This document shows positions 26,641 through 34,911 of a stretch of DNA of 64,000 nucleotides, one piece after another. The DNA is from Kiritimatiellia bacterium. Lineage in GTDB: Bacteria; Verrucomicrobiota; Kiritimatiellia; UBA8416; JADHWI01. Within the stretch, counting starts at the first letter, position 1. The number at the start of each line of letters is the position of its first letter. Location: the NCBI GenBank assembly GCA_030744755.1, contig JASLPY010000005.1:57043-121042 (forward strand), in the 5' to 3' direction. The notes beneath the pieces were generated by a model. It searched no databases, was not told the DNA's origin, and saw only the letters and a list, made by a program, of their open reading frames with translations. The translations under genes and the position numbers were made by a program.

Positions 26641-28512
26641 TCACTCCAACTCAAACTCGATAATCGGCCGGCCATCCCGCCAGTTGCGCAGTGAGTTCAG
26701 ATCGTATGTGAGCTGTGCCCTGCGTTCGCGTGCATCTTCGTTCAACAGGTTTCTTTCGGCGGTCAGTTTATTTCGCCATAGCTGGAGGACAAGGTCCTTT
26801 ACCGCGTCTTCCCTTTTGAATTCTTCGCCGGGAACCTTTGTTTCCTGGCGGTGAAGGTTCAGGACAAATTCGGAGACCGGCAGCTCCTCGCTGTCGGCAT
26901 CGACGGCTATTTCTTCTATTGGGATCTGCCCCTGCTGTGCCTCAAGAGCAAGCTGCACGGTGGCCCGGCACATCGGGTCCTGGATCATGTCCAGCGGAAG
27001 GTATTTCCTTACCAGGTCTCCGATTTCCGGAAAATCGGCAACATGCACAGCGTGCTCGCACAGTAATCTTTCGGCAACCGTTACCGGATTGAGCCTGGCT
27101 GCTGGCTTTGGCGTTGCGTCCATGCGTGCGCCCGCGTTCGTTCCGGACGCGGGGCGGCTGGACTGGGAACTTTGTTCCGGAGCGGCACGGCGTGGACGGG
27201 TTCTGTCTTTCGGCATGCGGCTCAGCTCCTCCTCGAGTGCTGGTACCGGAATGTCCAGGAGGGTTGCCGCCTCTTTCATCAACGTGGTTTTCTGAACCGG
27301 ACCAGGCGCAACGTTGATCATCCCGAGTACGGCGCGGGCTACTCGCATCGTACCCACCTCGGCCTTCATGTTCTCCCTGCCGGACATTATCTCGATCTGG
27401 TAGGCCACCGCCGACCCTGCCTCGTCGACTATCTCCCGGAAGGCTTCGCTTCCGCGTTTGCGGATCAGGGAATCTGGGTCTTCACCTTCGGGCAGCGACA
27501 CGACCCGCACGGCAAGACCTGCGGCGATGAAGAGTCGCGATGTCTTTACGGCAGCGTCCTGGCCTGCCTTGTCCGGGTCGAAAGCAATGACCACGCTGTC
27601 GGCAAAACGTTTAAGGGCGGTGACATGGTCCTCGGTAAATGCCGTGCCCTGCGAAGCAACGGCCGACTGGAATCCCGCCTGGTGACAGCGTATGACATCG
27701 ATCTGGCCTTCACAGACTATCGCTTCCCTGCTTTTGGCTATATGGGATCTGGCCTTGTGCATTCCGTAAAGGATACGGCCCTTGTGAAAAATGGGGGTCT
27801 CCGGGCTGTTGACGTACTTGGCCGCCTTGGCCTGCTTGTCCATGACGCGGCCGCTGAAAGCTACCACCCGGCCCTGGCCGTCGAAGATCGGGAACATCAG
27901 CCTGTTTCTGAAGCGGTCGTAATGCTTGGTTTCGGAACCTTCCGTCCTTTTCGCGGTTACCAGGCCCGATTCCACGAGCTGATCGATCGTGTACCCTTTT
28001 TTCAGTGCCCAGTTCAGCACGGCGTCCCACGCATCGGGAGCAAAACCGATCAAGAAGTCGTCGACGGTATCACTCGTGAGCCCGCGCTCTTTGAGATACT
28101 CCCTTGCGGCAGCGCCCTTGTCTCCATTCTTGAGCGTCGAATGGTACTTGGCTGCGACCTCGGAGTGCAGTTTGAGCAGGGCCTTTCTGAAGCGGCCGGC
28201 TCCGTCATCGTCCTCGACCGCCACTTCGACACCAACCCGCTTGGCAAGAATTCTGACCGCCGACATGAAATCCAGGCCGTCCATCTGCATGATGAATTTG
28301 AATACGTCTCCATGCTCACCACAGCCGAAGCAATGGTACGACTGGCGCTGGGAGTTGACGTGGAAGGAGGGTGTCTTCTCTTTATGAAACGGGCAACAGG
28401 CCTTGAAGGAGGAACCCGCACGTTTGAGCGTTAGCCGGGACCCGATAACCTCAACGATATCGTTGCGAAAACGAATCTCCTCAAGCACTTGGTCTGGTAC
28501 AAACTTGCTCAT
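26641..28512 (-). CDS. dnaG: DNA primase
   Basis: A 623-residue primase that lays RNA primers at the replication fork. The N-terminal CHC2 zinc ribbon is CPFHKEKTPSFHVN with YHCFGCGEHGD. The TOPRIM core carries VCEGQIDVIRCHQAGF and IAFDPDKAGQDA (the acidic metal ligands). The C-terminal region is the DnaB-binding helicase-interaction domain, with a Pro/Ser/Arg-rich hinge near 430-470. The stop of the CvpA-type gene abuts its ATG (TAAATG), so the two are coupled. Confidence 0.97.
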   Translation of the reverse strand: MSKFVPDQVLEEIRFRNDIVEVIGSRLTLKRAGSSFKACCPFHKEKTPSFHVNSQRQSYHCFGCGEHGDVFKFIMQMDGLDFMSAVRILAKRVGVEVAVEDDDGAGRFRKALLKLHSEVAAKYHSTLKNGDKGAAAREYLKERGLTSDTVDDFLIGFAPDAWDAVLNWALKKGYTIDQLVESGLVTAKRTEGSETKHYDRFRNRLMFPIFDGQGRVVAFSGRVMDKQAKAAKYVNSPETPIFHKGRILYGMHKARSHIAKSREAIVCEGQIDVIRCHQAGFQSAVASQGTAFTEDHVTALKRFADSVVIAFDPDKAGQDAAVKTSRLFIAAGLAVRVVSLPEGEDPDSLIRKRGSEAFREIVDEAGSAVAYQIEIMSGRENMKAEVGTMRVARAVLGMINVAPGPVQKTTLMKEAATLLDIPVPALEEELSRMPKDRTRPRRAAPEQSSQSSRPASGTNAGARMDATPKPAARLNPVTVAERLLCEHAVHVADFPEIGDLVRKYLPLDMIQDPMCRATVQLALEAQQGQIPIEEIAVDADSEELPVSEFVLNLHRQETKVPGEEFKREDAVKDLVLQLWRNKLTAERNLLNEDARERRAQLTYDLNSLRNWRDGRPIIEFELE

Positions 28513-29088
28513 TTAACTTGGACGTTGGACGTTGGACGTTGGGCGTTGGGCGTTCGCACTCTTCCCATCTCTCATATCCTCCTCAATGGCCTCCCGCCTT
28601 TCTTCCAGTTCCTCCTGGAGCATCGGCATCATCTTGAGGGTCAGGGTACCAATTACTGATTCCTCACCAAACAGGCGATTCAGGTACTCGTGGGGAGTGA
28701 GGTTGACGGCAATGAAAACGATGAGAGTAAACAGCGCCGAGCGAACGAAGCCGGCCACGCTGCCCGCCACCTTGTCGAAGGGTTCTTCGAAGACGACCTT
28801 CATTATCTTCCGTAGCAGAGACCTGAGGCAAATCATAACAATTCCGGCAATAACCACGATGGTCACAAACGAAAGCGCGGCGGCGGCACTGCCGTGTATA
28901 CGGGTATTGAGATCTATCCAGTCCGCAACGGGCCTGTGTCCCAGCATGCCCACGACGAAAGCTACAACAACACTTACCAGCTGGGCAATCTCTCCCGAAA
29001 GCCCCCGGCGGGAACCGTGGTATATGCTGAAAATGATGAACAGGACGGCAATCAGATCAACAACGTTGGGATAAGGGAAACCGTTCAT
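28513..29088 (-). CDS. CvpA family membrane protein
   Basis: A 191-residue protein with four hydrophobic helices (VVDLIAVLFIIFSIYHGSRR; EIAQLVSVVVAFVVGMLGH; a long AALSFVTIVVIAGIVMICLRSLLRK stretch; SALFTLIVFIAVNL) typical of CvpA/colicin V production proteins, an inner-membrane family of unclear role. The start at 29088 begins at the first helix; the frame is open further upstream but overlaps the TPR gene. The last residues (NAQRPTSNVQRPS) are encoded by a heptamer tandem repeat that has read into the gene end. Confidence 0.85.
   Translation of the reverse strand: MNGFPYPNVVDLIAVLFIIFSIYHGSRRGLSGEIAQLVSVVVAFVVGMLGHRPVADWIDLNTRIHGSAAAALSFVTIVVIAGIVMICLRSLLRKIMKVVFEEPFDKVAGSVAGFVRSALFTLIVFIAVNLTPHEYLNRLFGEESVIGTLTLKMMPMLQEELEERREAIEEDMRDGKSANAQRPTSNVQRPS
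28518..28552. repeat. Heptamer tandem array (TTGGACG x3, TTGGGCG x2)
   Basis: Five perfect or near-perfect heptamers, head to tail, forming the 3' end of the CvpA-type gene just before dnaG. On the minus strand they read CGTCCAA, encoding a P-T-S-N-V-Q-R-like repeat. Confidence 0.85.
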
Positions 29089-29104
29089 TAAGCTCTCAAA
29101 GCCC

Positions 29105-30562
29105 CTACTGGCTATCGAGCCAGGCGCGCGTGCGTTTTGCAAGTGGATCATTAGGAGCAAGCTGAACGAAACGCTCAAGATGCTCCATGGCCGGTGCCAT
29201 CTTGTTGTTCGCACGGTACAGAAGGCCGAGGAGATGGTGTGCCCTGGCGTAATCCGGTGCAGCGGCCAGTACTTTCTTCGCCTGCTCGAGCGACTTGTCA
29301 TACAGCTTCTGTTCCCTGAGCACCAACGCCAGCTGATAGCCTGCACTGCTCATTCCCGGTTCTTTGTCGAGAACGTACTTATAGGCATCGCGCGCGGCCG
29401 CGAAATCGCGCTGTGCCTTGAAGACCTGGCCCATGTTGTATGCCGCGGAGACAAGGCCGGCATCATGGGCAAGGGCTTGCCTGTAATGTTTCTCGGCTTC
29501 GTCCCAGTTGGAGTTCGTGTGCTCTTCCAGCCCCTGCTTGAGCGCCGCTTTGGCTTTATCTTTATCGGCTTCGGAGGTCCCCGCCGTGTCAAACAGGCTG
29601 GGACGGCTGGTCTCGAGAATAAGGGCTTCGAGCCGCTTCCGCGCCGTGCCGGAGCGCTGGTCCGAATCGAACTTGTCCATGAACTGGCCGTATAGTTCTG
29701 TCGCCCTCTCGGTGTTGCTGAGCCTCGAATCGTAAAGTTTAGCCAGTTCCCACAATGCATCGGCACATGCAGGATCGGTCTTGATCGCTTCCTTCAGATT
29801 TATGAGGGCCGTTTCAAACTTGTTGGCCGTAATCGCCGCTCGTGCGGCTTTGACCAGCGGATCCGCCGGACTCGGCGGCGGAGGGGGCGGGATGGGGTCC
29901 TCGGTTTCGTCCGGCTTTTCAGGGGCAAGGAATTTTCTCGCCGTGTCGGCGTGCGGGTCCTCTTCATCGACAGTCCGAAGGTACTTTTTGAAATACGCGG
30001 TCGCGACCGCGTCACCTCCGTCCTGGTAACGGTGAAGAACGGCCATGTTGTAGATCGCGGGAGAATAATCAGGGTTCTCGGCAAGGGCCCTCTCGAGAAA
30101 CTCGAGAGCCTTGGCCGGTTCGCCCGCCCGGAACTCAACAAGTGCGGCCGCCGTAAGAATTCGCGGCGAATGGGCGTCACGCTGTTCCGCCTCACGCAAT
30201 ATCCAGCGGGCGTCGTCCCATCTCTTCATTGTCGTGTAGAACTGGCCGAGTATTTCGAGCGGCCTGGCGTCGTCGGTGGCAATGTCGGCGGCTTTCCTTA
30301 CAGATGCAACCGCGCGGGTCACTTCTCCAAGTTCCCAGTAGGCGATTCCCAGGTTGCAGTGAGCCGTGGGATTGTTCGGATGTTTCCTGGCCGCTTTCTC
30401 CAACAGCTTGACTGCGGCATCGAACTGGCCGTTCTGAAGTTTGGATATGCCGGCATCGAGAAGGCCATTCTCGCCACCGCTGCCACACCCCGCAAAAAGC
30501 AATGGCATGAGAACAATAGCCACGGCTATAACAACGATTGATTTTGCAGATGCTTTGCGCAT
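29105..30562 (-). CDS. TPR-repeat lipoprotein
   Basis: A 485-residue lipoprotein. The signal peptide (MRKASAKSIVVIAVAIVLMP) ends in the lipobox LLFAGC with Cys26. At least seven TPR-type helix pairs follow in two blocks (about 30-210 and 255-475), for example NPTAHCNLGIAYWELGEVTR and YARAHHLLGLLYRANNKMAP. A proline-rich linker (PIPPPPPPSPADP) separates the blocks. It is a protein-interaction scaffold at the envelope; partners are unknown. The gap to the CvpA-type gene is 16 bp, so it is the first gene of a TPR-CvpA-dnaG group. Confidence 0.88.
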   Translation of the reverse strand: MRKASAKSIVVIAVAIVLMPLLFAGCGSGGENGLLDAGISKLQNGQFDAAVKLLEKAARKHPNNPTAHCNLGIAYWELGEVTRAVASVRKAADIATDDARPLEILGQFYTTMKRWDDARWILREAEQRDAHSPRILTAAALVEFRAGEPAKALEFLERALAENPDYSPAIYNMAVLHRYQDGGDAVATAYFKKYLRTVDEEDPHADTARKFLAPEKPDETEDPIPPPPPPSPADPLVKAARAAITANKFETALINLKEAIKTDPACADALWELAKLYDSRLSNTERATELYGQFMDKFDSDQRSGTARKRLEALILETSRPSLFDTAGTSEADKDKAKAALKQGLEEHTNSNWDEAEKHYRQALAHDAGLVSAAYNMGQVFKAQRDFAAARDAYKYVLDKEPGMSSAGYQLALVLREQKLYDKSLEQAKKVLAAAPDYARAHHLLGLLYRANNKMAPAMEHLERFVQLAPNDPLAKRTRAWLDSQ

Positions 30563-30734
30563 TGACGCTGAACCCCGAAACAGATGATTGGAGTAATTTT
30601 GTTCCGCTTCGTATATAGCACTGTCTGCATGGGTCGACAAAGATGTTTTTTGAAGATGCGGCAAATAAACCCTTGCTTTTCGCGACCCGTGAGTGTAATT
30701 TTCCGCGTTTTCTTAAGAAGAAGAGGTCCCTGTT

Positions 30735-30938
30735 ATGAAAAAGGACATACATCCAGAATACGGTGATGCAACGGTTATCTGCGCCTGCGGGAACCAGATA
30801 GAGACCAAGTCTACCGTGAAAGAGATGCACGTGAATACCTGTTCATCGTGCCATCCCTTTTATACCGGCCAGTCTACGTTCATTGACTCTGAAGGCCGTG
30901 TAGAGCAGTTCCGTCGCCGCTACGGACAGAAGCAGTAG
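30735..30938 (+). CDS. rpmE: 50S ribosomal protein L31 (zinc-binding type)
   Basis: A 67-residue L31 beginning MKKDIHPEYG. The zinc ligands are CAC (two cysteines near 16-18) and CSSC (near 37-40), so this is the C+ form. The motif HPFYTGQSTFIDSEGRVEQF is conserved. A Rho-independent terminator follows within 15 bp, so it is a monocistronic unit. Confidence 0.97.
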   Translation: MKKDIHPEYGDATVICACGNQIETKSTVKEMHVNTCSSCHPFYTGQSTFIDSEGRVEQFRRRYGQKQ

Positions 30939-30952
30939 CTGCAGTACATCCC

Positions 30953-30990
30953 GGGTCAGATCGGTGTAAACATTCGATCTGGCCCTTTTT
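30953..30990 (+). terminator. Rho-independent terminator of rpmE
   Basis: GGGTCAGATCG and CGATCTGGCCC form an 11-bp stem with one mismatch, followed by five T. Confidence 0.9.
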
Positions 30991-31094
30991 GTGCCCCGAA
31001 TGGGTTTTGCCATTCTATGTCGTTATGATGTAGGCTGCTGTTCTATACGTACTGCAGTTTCCGGCAGGTGGAGCCGTTCCAGGAGGACTCAACC

Positions 31095-32195
31095 TTGATC
31101 GATCGTGACTACATAGAGAAGGTCCTCACCCGGGTTCCCGAGTTGGAGACCACGCTGTCGGATCCTGCAACTGCCGCCAACCAGAATCTTTTTCGCAAGC
31201 TCGTGAAAGAGCATGCCGCTCTCAAGAGAATCGAGAAGAAAGCCCAGCGGTACCTGTCCCTCAAGGAACGCCTGGACGAGAACCGCCAGCTTGCCTCGGA
31301 CGAAACCGATCCGGAGCTTGCCGAGCTTGCGCAAGGCGAGATCGAGGAACTTGAGACCGACCTTCCGGATGCCGAGAGGGATCTCATGGTTGCCCTTTTG
31401 CCCGAGAATCCCGACGAAGGCCGTAACGCCGTAATGGAAATACGCGCCGGTACCGGGGGGGATGAAGCCGCATTGTTCGCGGGTGATCTCTTCCGTATGT
31501 ATAACCGCCACGCGGAAGCCCACGGCTGGAAGATAGGAATGATCAGTGCCAGTACAAGTGAGGTCGGCGGGTACAAAGAAGTTGTCTTTTCCGTTGAAGG
31601 CGAACGGGCTTTTGGCGGCCTGCAGTACGAAAGTGGCGTGCACCGGGTTCAGCGGGTTCCGGTTACCGAATCTTCGGGACGAATCCACACTTCTGCTTCA
31701 ACCGTGGCCGTCTTTCCGCAAGCCGAAGCGGATGACGACATAACGATTGCTCCCGACGAAATCAGGATAGACATATACCGCTCGTCGGGACCCGGGGGGC
31801 AGAGCGTGAACACGACCGACTCCGCCGTACGCATAAACCACCTTCCCACGGGCATCGTCGTGCAGTGCCAGGACGAGAAGTCGCAGCACCGAAACAAGGA
31901 AAAGGCGATGTCCGTTCTCAAAACGCGAATCCTCGATCACAAGCGCAGAGAAGAAGCCGCTCGCAAGGGCGATGCCAGGCGTTCGCAGATCGGCTCCGGG
32001 GACCGGAGCGAGAGAATCAGGACCTACAACTATCCCCAGAACCGTGTAACGGATCACCGCATCAATCTTACGTTGTACAGCCTGGACAGGATTCTGGAAG
32101 GTGAACTGCAGGAACTGGTCAACGCTCTTCAGAACTCGGACACCGACGCGCGTCTTCAAGAAGAACTTGGCCGGGCAGCGGGCAAAGAAACGTAA
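31095..32195 (+). CDS. prfA: Peptide chain release factor 1
   Basis: A 366-residue class I release factor for UAA and UAG. The codon-reading tripeptide is P-V-T (RVPVTESSGRIHTS), the RF1 form, and the catalytic loop is SSGPGGQSVN with the GGQ whose glutamine PrmC methylates. TTG at 31095 is the likely start, since AGGAGG lies eight bases before it; an upstream in-frame GTG at 31068 would place the binding site inside the gene. Length is normal. prmC follows 31 bp downstream. Confidence 0.95.
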   Translation: MIDRDYIEKVLTRVPELETTLSDPATAANQNLFRKLVKEHAALKRIEKKAQRYLSLKERLDENRQLASDETDPELAELAQGEIEELETDLPDAERDLMVALLPENPDEGRNAVMEIRAGTGGDEAALFAGDLFRMYNRHAEAHGWKIGMISASTSEVGGYKEVVFSVEGERAFGGLQYESGVHRVQRVPVTESSGRIHTSASTVAVFPQAEADDDITIAPDEIRIDIYRSSGPGGQSVNTTDSAVRINHLPTGIVVQCQDEKSQHRNKEKAMSVLKTRILDHKRREEAARKGDARRSQIGSGDRSERIRTYNYPQNRVTDHRINLTLYSLDRILEGELQELVNALQNSDTDARLQEELGRAAGKET

Positions 32196-32226
32196 ACGAC
32201 TTTCCTCTGGATTCTGGTGTGTGCAA

Positions 32227-33105
32227 ATGGCGGTATCAGATCAAAACACCGTGGGCAGTGTTCTTAATGCCGCTACGGCATACCTTGCCGGTAAAGGAAT
32301 CGCAGAACCGGAACTCGTCTGTTCACACCTACTTTCCTGCCTGTTGAACTGCAAGCATCTTGATCTCCACCTTCACTCCGGTGAGATTCTGGGCGAGAAG
32401 CTCCTGGCCGCGATGAGAAGAGGTATCAAGCGCGCGGCAACCGGCGAGCCGGTACAGTATATCGTCGGGCACTGGGAACTGATGGGGCACAGGCTGAAAG
32501 TCGACTCGCGCGCATTGATTCCGCGATCAGAGACAGAAATCCTGGTGCAGAGGGTTCTTGACTGCGAAGCCGTCTGGAACGAGGAGGCCCCGGTCGTCGC
32601 GGATGTCGGAACAGGCAGCGGCTGTATCGTAATAGGCCTGGCGCTGGCTCGCCCGGAGGCCGCGTACGTGGCGCTTGATCCAAGTAGCGAAGCCCTTGAC
32701 CTGGCAAAAGAAAATGCGGAGGCCATGGGCGTTGGAGACAAGATTGCCTTTGCTCCTGCCGAACTGCCGGACATCGTTGATCCGGAAAGCCTCACGGCCA
32801 TAGTTGCCAATTTACCTTACATACCCACGGCGGATTATGAACAGCTGCCTTCGGTTATACGAGATTTTGAGCCCCGGTCCGCCCTTGACGGGGGGGGTGA
32901 TGGGCTGGATGTTATCCGATCGGTTGTCCAGGACGCGACAATGGCTTTGAAATCCGGCGGGAGGATTTTCCTTGAGATCGGGGCCGAACAGGGCGCCGCT
33001 GTGAAATCCTTGCTGGAGGCCGAGGGGTTTTCCGATGTAGCGGTGCTGCCGGATCTCGCTTCGCGGGACCGGGTAGTCGAAGGGAGGTACGAGGGTGCAT
33101 ACTGA
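32227..33105 (+). CDS. prmC: Peptide chain release factor N5-glutamine methyltransferase
   Basis: A 292-residue SAM-dependent enzyme that methylates the GGQ glutamine of release factors. The helical N-terminal domain (VLNAATAYLAGKGIAEPELV) is followed by the Rossmann core with VADVGTGSGCIVIGLAL (SAM-binding). The family signature normally reads NPPY; here it reads NLPYIP, with leucine at the second position. PRSETEILVQRVL and the C-terminal EIGAEQG block are conserved. It starts at the ATG at 32227; the frame is open upstream inside prfA. An eight-G run occurs at 32890-32897 within the gene. Confidence 0.92.
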   Translation: MAVSDQNTVGSVLNAATAYLAGKGIAEPELVCSHLLSCLLNCKHLDLHLHSGEILGEKLLAAMRRGIKRAATGEPVQYIVGHWELMGHRLKVDSRALIPRSETEILVQRVLDCEAVWNEEAPVVADVGTGSGCIVIGLALARPEAAYVALDPSSEALDLAKENAEAMGVGDKIAFAPAELPDIVDPESLTAIVANLPYIPTADYEQLPSVIRDFEPRSALDGGGDGLDVIRSVVQDATMALKSGGRIFLEIGAEQGAAVKSLLEAEGFSDVAVLPDLASRDRVVEGRYEGAY

Positions 33106-33775
33106 TAAGAAACCAAGAGTGGTCGTTTACGTGATCGCGAAAGCAGTCACTGCCATACTGGCTTTCACATGTTTCGTTCAGCTTGCTATTGGGTTTCTTG
33201 GCCTTCCGTCTTCACTCAATACCTGGATGACTTGTGCAGATAATGCTCCGCCGGCCGATCCCCGGCACGTGGTGGTTCTCGGGGGTGGCGGCATCCCAAG
33301 TGAAAGCGGACTTATACGTACCTACCACGCCGCGGAGCTGGCCCGGGAGCATGAGGGCCTGAAGTTCATAGTGGCCCTTCCATCGGATAACAACCCTGAA
33401 GAAGACAGCGTCGGCAGGATGAAAGCCGAGTTGATTATGCGGGGCGTGGCCACGAATGCTGTCATGATGGAAACCAAGGGGCTTAATACTCACCAACAAG
33501 CCGTGAATGTCCGGAACATGCTGGGAGAAGAGGCCCTGCAAGATCCGTTGATTATCGTTACGTCCCCAACACATATGCGTCGCGCGGTTCTGTGCTTTCG
33601 GCGGGAAGGCTTTCAGGATGTCACATCCGTTGCCGCTCACAGCATAGGTGCCGAGGCGGACCTTGGCCCCGGAACCGCATTCCGTTACGCGTTCTGGTCA
33701 AGACTCGACCACAGCATCGAAGTCTGCCGTGAACTCATAGCCCTCGCGGTATATCAGCTGAAAGGCTGGATTTAG
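33095..33775 (+). CDS. DUF218 (YdcF/SanA-type) membrane-anchored protein
   Basis: A 226-residue protein with one N-terminal hydrophobic helix (AKAVTAILAFTCFVQLAIGF), followed by the DUF218 Rossmann-like domain: HVVVLGGGGIPSESGLIRTY at the start and IVTSPTHMRRAVLCFRREGF near the end. ALPSDNN and the T-K-G-LNT-Q block match the family's conserved loop. SanA/ElyC members act in envelope polymer metabolism or vancomycin sensitivity; the reaction is not settled. The GTG start overlaps prmC by 11 bases. Confidence 0.8.
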   Translation: MHTDKKPRVVVYVIAKAVTAILAFTCFVQLAIGFLGLPSSLNTWMTCADNAPPADPRHVVVLGGGGIPSESGLIRTYHAAELAREHEGLKFIVALPSDNNPEEDSVGRMKAELIMRGVATNAVMMETKGLNTHQQAVNVRNMLGEEALQDPLIIVTSPTHMRRAVLCFRREGFQDVTSVAAHSIGAEADLGPGTAFRYAFWSRLDHSIEVCRELIALAVYQLKGWI

Positions 33776-33837
33776 CGGGACTAACATCCGCAAGTGTTCT
33801 GTGGCCCTCCCAGCCCTTCATTCCATCCGTTCTTGTA

Positions 33838-33959
33838 GTTACCACAACAACGACGGGCCATTCGTAATAAAAACGTCAAAAAATGGGTTGACAACTACAA
33901 ATAACTACGTATAATGGCCCCCAACAATAAGAAACCACTTGCAACTACAAACAACGACG
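33838..33959. promoter_or_regulatory. Three 18-bp operator-like repeats around the regulator promoter
   Basis: GTTACCACAACAACGACG (33838-33855), CAACTACAAATAACTACG (33892-33909) and CAACTACAAACAACGACG (33942-33959). Starts are 54 and 50 bp apart, close to five helical turns. The middle copy fills the -35/-10 spacer almost exactly and the third lies just downstream of the predicted start, so a protein bound to them should affect transcription. The adjacent HTH regulator is the obvious candidate. Confidence 0.5.
33888..33915 (+). promoter_or_regulatory. Consensus sigma70 promoter of the HTH-receiver gene
   Basis: TTGACA (33888-33893), 16 bp, TATAAT (33910-33915): both boxes match consensus exactly. 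The start codon lies 65 bp downstream of the -10 box. Confidence 0.85.
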
Positions 33960-33980
33960 CATTGCAAGGATGGCGGCACG

Positions 33981-34682
33981 ATGATAGTAAGATCAATAGA
34001 GGAAAGAGCACAGGGAAAGAGATACCTCACGGTCACGGAAGTCTCAGACTATCTGCAACTCTCCGTAGAGACCATCTATATGTACGCACGCACAGGAGTA
34101 ATCCCCGCAACGAAGATAGGCAAACACTGGAGATTCTCACTGGATCGCCTGGAAGAATGGATGACCAGGCAGGCCAGTGCTGATGAAGAGGCCACCGGCA
34201 TCAGGGTATTGCTGGTGGAGCCCGACCTTCAGATTGCCGAGGCTTTCAAGACGTGGTTCTCCGAAAGCGGTTGTGAAGTATACGTGGTGGCAAGCCGTGA
34301 GCAGGCGTTTCCGCTGCTGAGTGAGAAGAACTTCGATCTGGTGATGCTTGACCTGATGGACCCCAGGCTTGGCGGTCTTTCGACTCTCGAGCAGATTCAC
34401 GAGATGAAGCCGCGCGCAGAAATCGTGGTTGCGGCATCGCGTTTCGATGCCGAGTTGATGGACCGCGCGCTGGATATCGGCCCGTTGACGGTTCTCCGCA
34501 GGCCCATCGCCAAGGAGGACGTACAGCGTCTGGCCTCAGCTCACAAACAGATGACCGAACGCAGGACTGCTGAAACCGAACGGCCGGTCGATCAGGACCG
34601 TACCCCGGAAAGAGTAGTCCCTACTAGCGAACGTGGCGTATCGAAGGATCGCCAAAGCGCAAGTGAAAGGCTCTTACAATAG
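33981..34682 (+). CDS. HTH (excisionase/MerR-type) - receiver fusion regulator
   Basis: A 233-residue protein of unusual order. Residues about 14-62 form a helix-turn-helix of the excisionase/MerR type (RYLTVTEVSDYLQLSVETIY then IGKHWRFSLDRLEEW). Residues about 74-190 form a receiver domain (IRVLLVEPDLQIAEAF; FDLVMLDLMDPR with Asp124 as phospho-acceptor). The conserved receiver lysine is replaced by arginine (VLRRP) and the Thr/Ser switch residue region reads VVAAS, so phosphorylation control may be altered or lost. The last 40 residues are polar and probably disordered. The start is the ATG at 33981. The gene has a consensus promoter with three repeats and a strong terminator, so it is a monocistronic, probably autoregulated unit. 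Confidence 0.75.
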   Translation: MIVRSIEERAQGKRYLTVTEVSDYLQLSVETIYMYARTGVIPATKIGKHWRFSLDRLEEWMTRQASADEEATGIRVLLVEPDLQIAEAFKTWFSESGCEVYVVASREQAFPLLSEKNFDLVMLDLMDPRLGGLSTLEQIHEMKPRAEIVVAASRFDAELMDRALDIGPLTVLRRPIAKEDVQRLASAHKQMTERRTAETERPVDQDRTPERVVPTSERGVSKDRQSASERLLQ

Positions 34683-34780
34683 GACATTTAGTTTGATCTT
34701 TGCAGTCTAACGGCTGCATTGAGGACGCTGAGAAGCGGAACCTGTATCTGGTTGCTTGGGTTTCGCAGAGCGAATAGCAA

Positions 34781-34816
34781 AACCGACCTCCAAACGGAGA
34801 TCGGTTCTTTTTTTTT
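34781..34816 (+). terminator. Rho-independent terminator of the HTH-receiver gene
   Basis: AACCGACCTCC and GGAGATCGGTT form an 11-bp stem with one mismatch around an AAAC loop, followed by a nine-T run. It separates the regulator from the interrupted surface-protein gene. Confidence 0.9.
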
Positions 34817-34902
34817 GGAAAGAAGATAATGAAGATGAGGAAACAAACAGAAACAAGGGAGAGTGCAACAATGAAGGATACAAAGATGAAAACTGGATTC
34901 AT

Positions 34903-34911
34903 GTACAAGGT
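34903..34911. repeat. 9-bp target-site duplication, left copy
   Basis: GTACAAGGT directly outside the left inverted repeat of the IS, identical to the copy at 36385-36393. Joining the two copies restores the host reading frame. Confidence 0.95.

Noticed and set aside
27172..28434. A 420-codon plus-strand open frame opposite dnaG
   Set aside because: It lies wholly on the reverse strand of a clear primase gene with zinc-ribbon and TOPRIM motifs. Composition is typical of an antisense shadow frame and it has no binding site or family match.
28518..28552. Short tandem array considered as a CRISPR remnant
   Set aside because: The unit is only seven bases with no spacers and no cas genes nearby.
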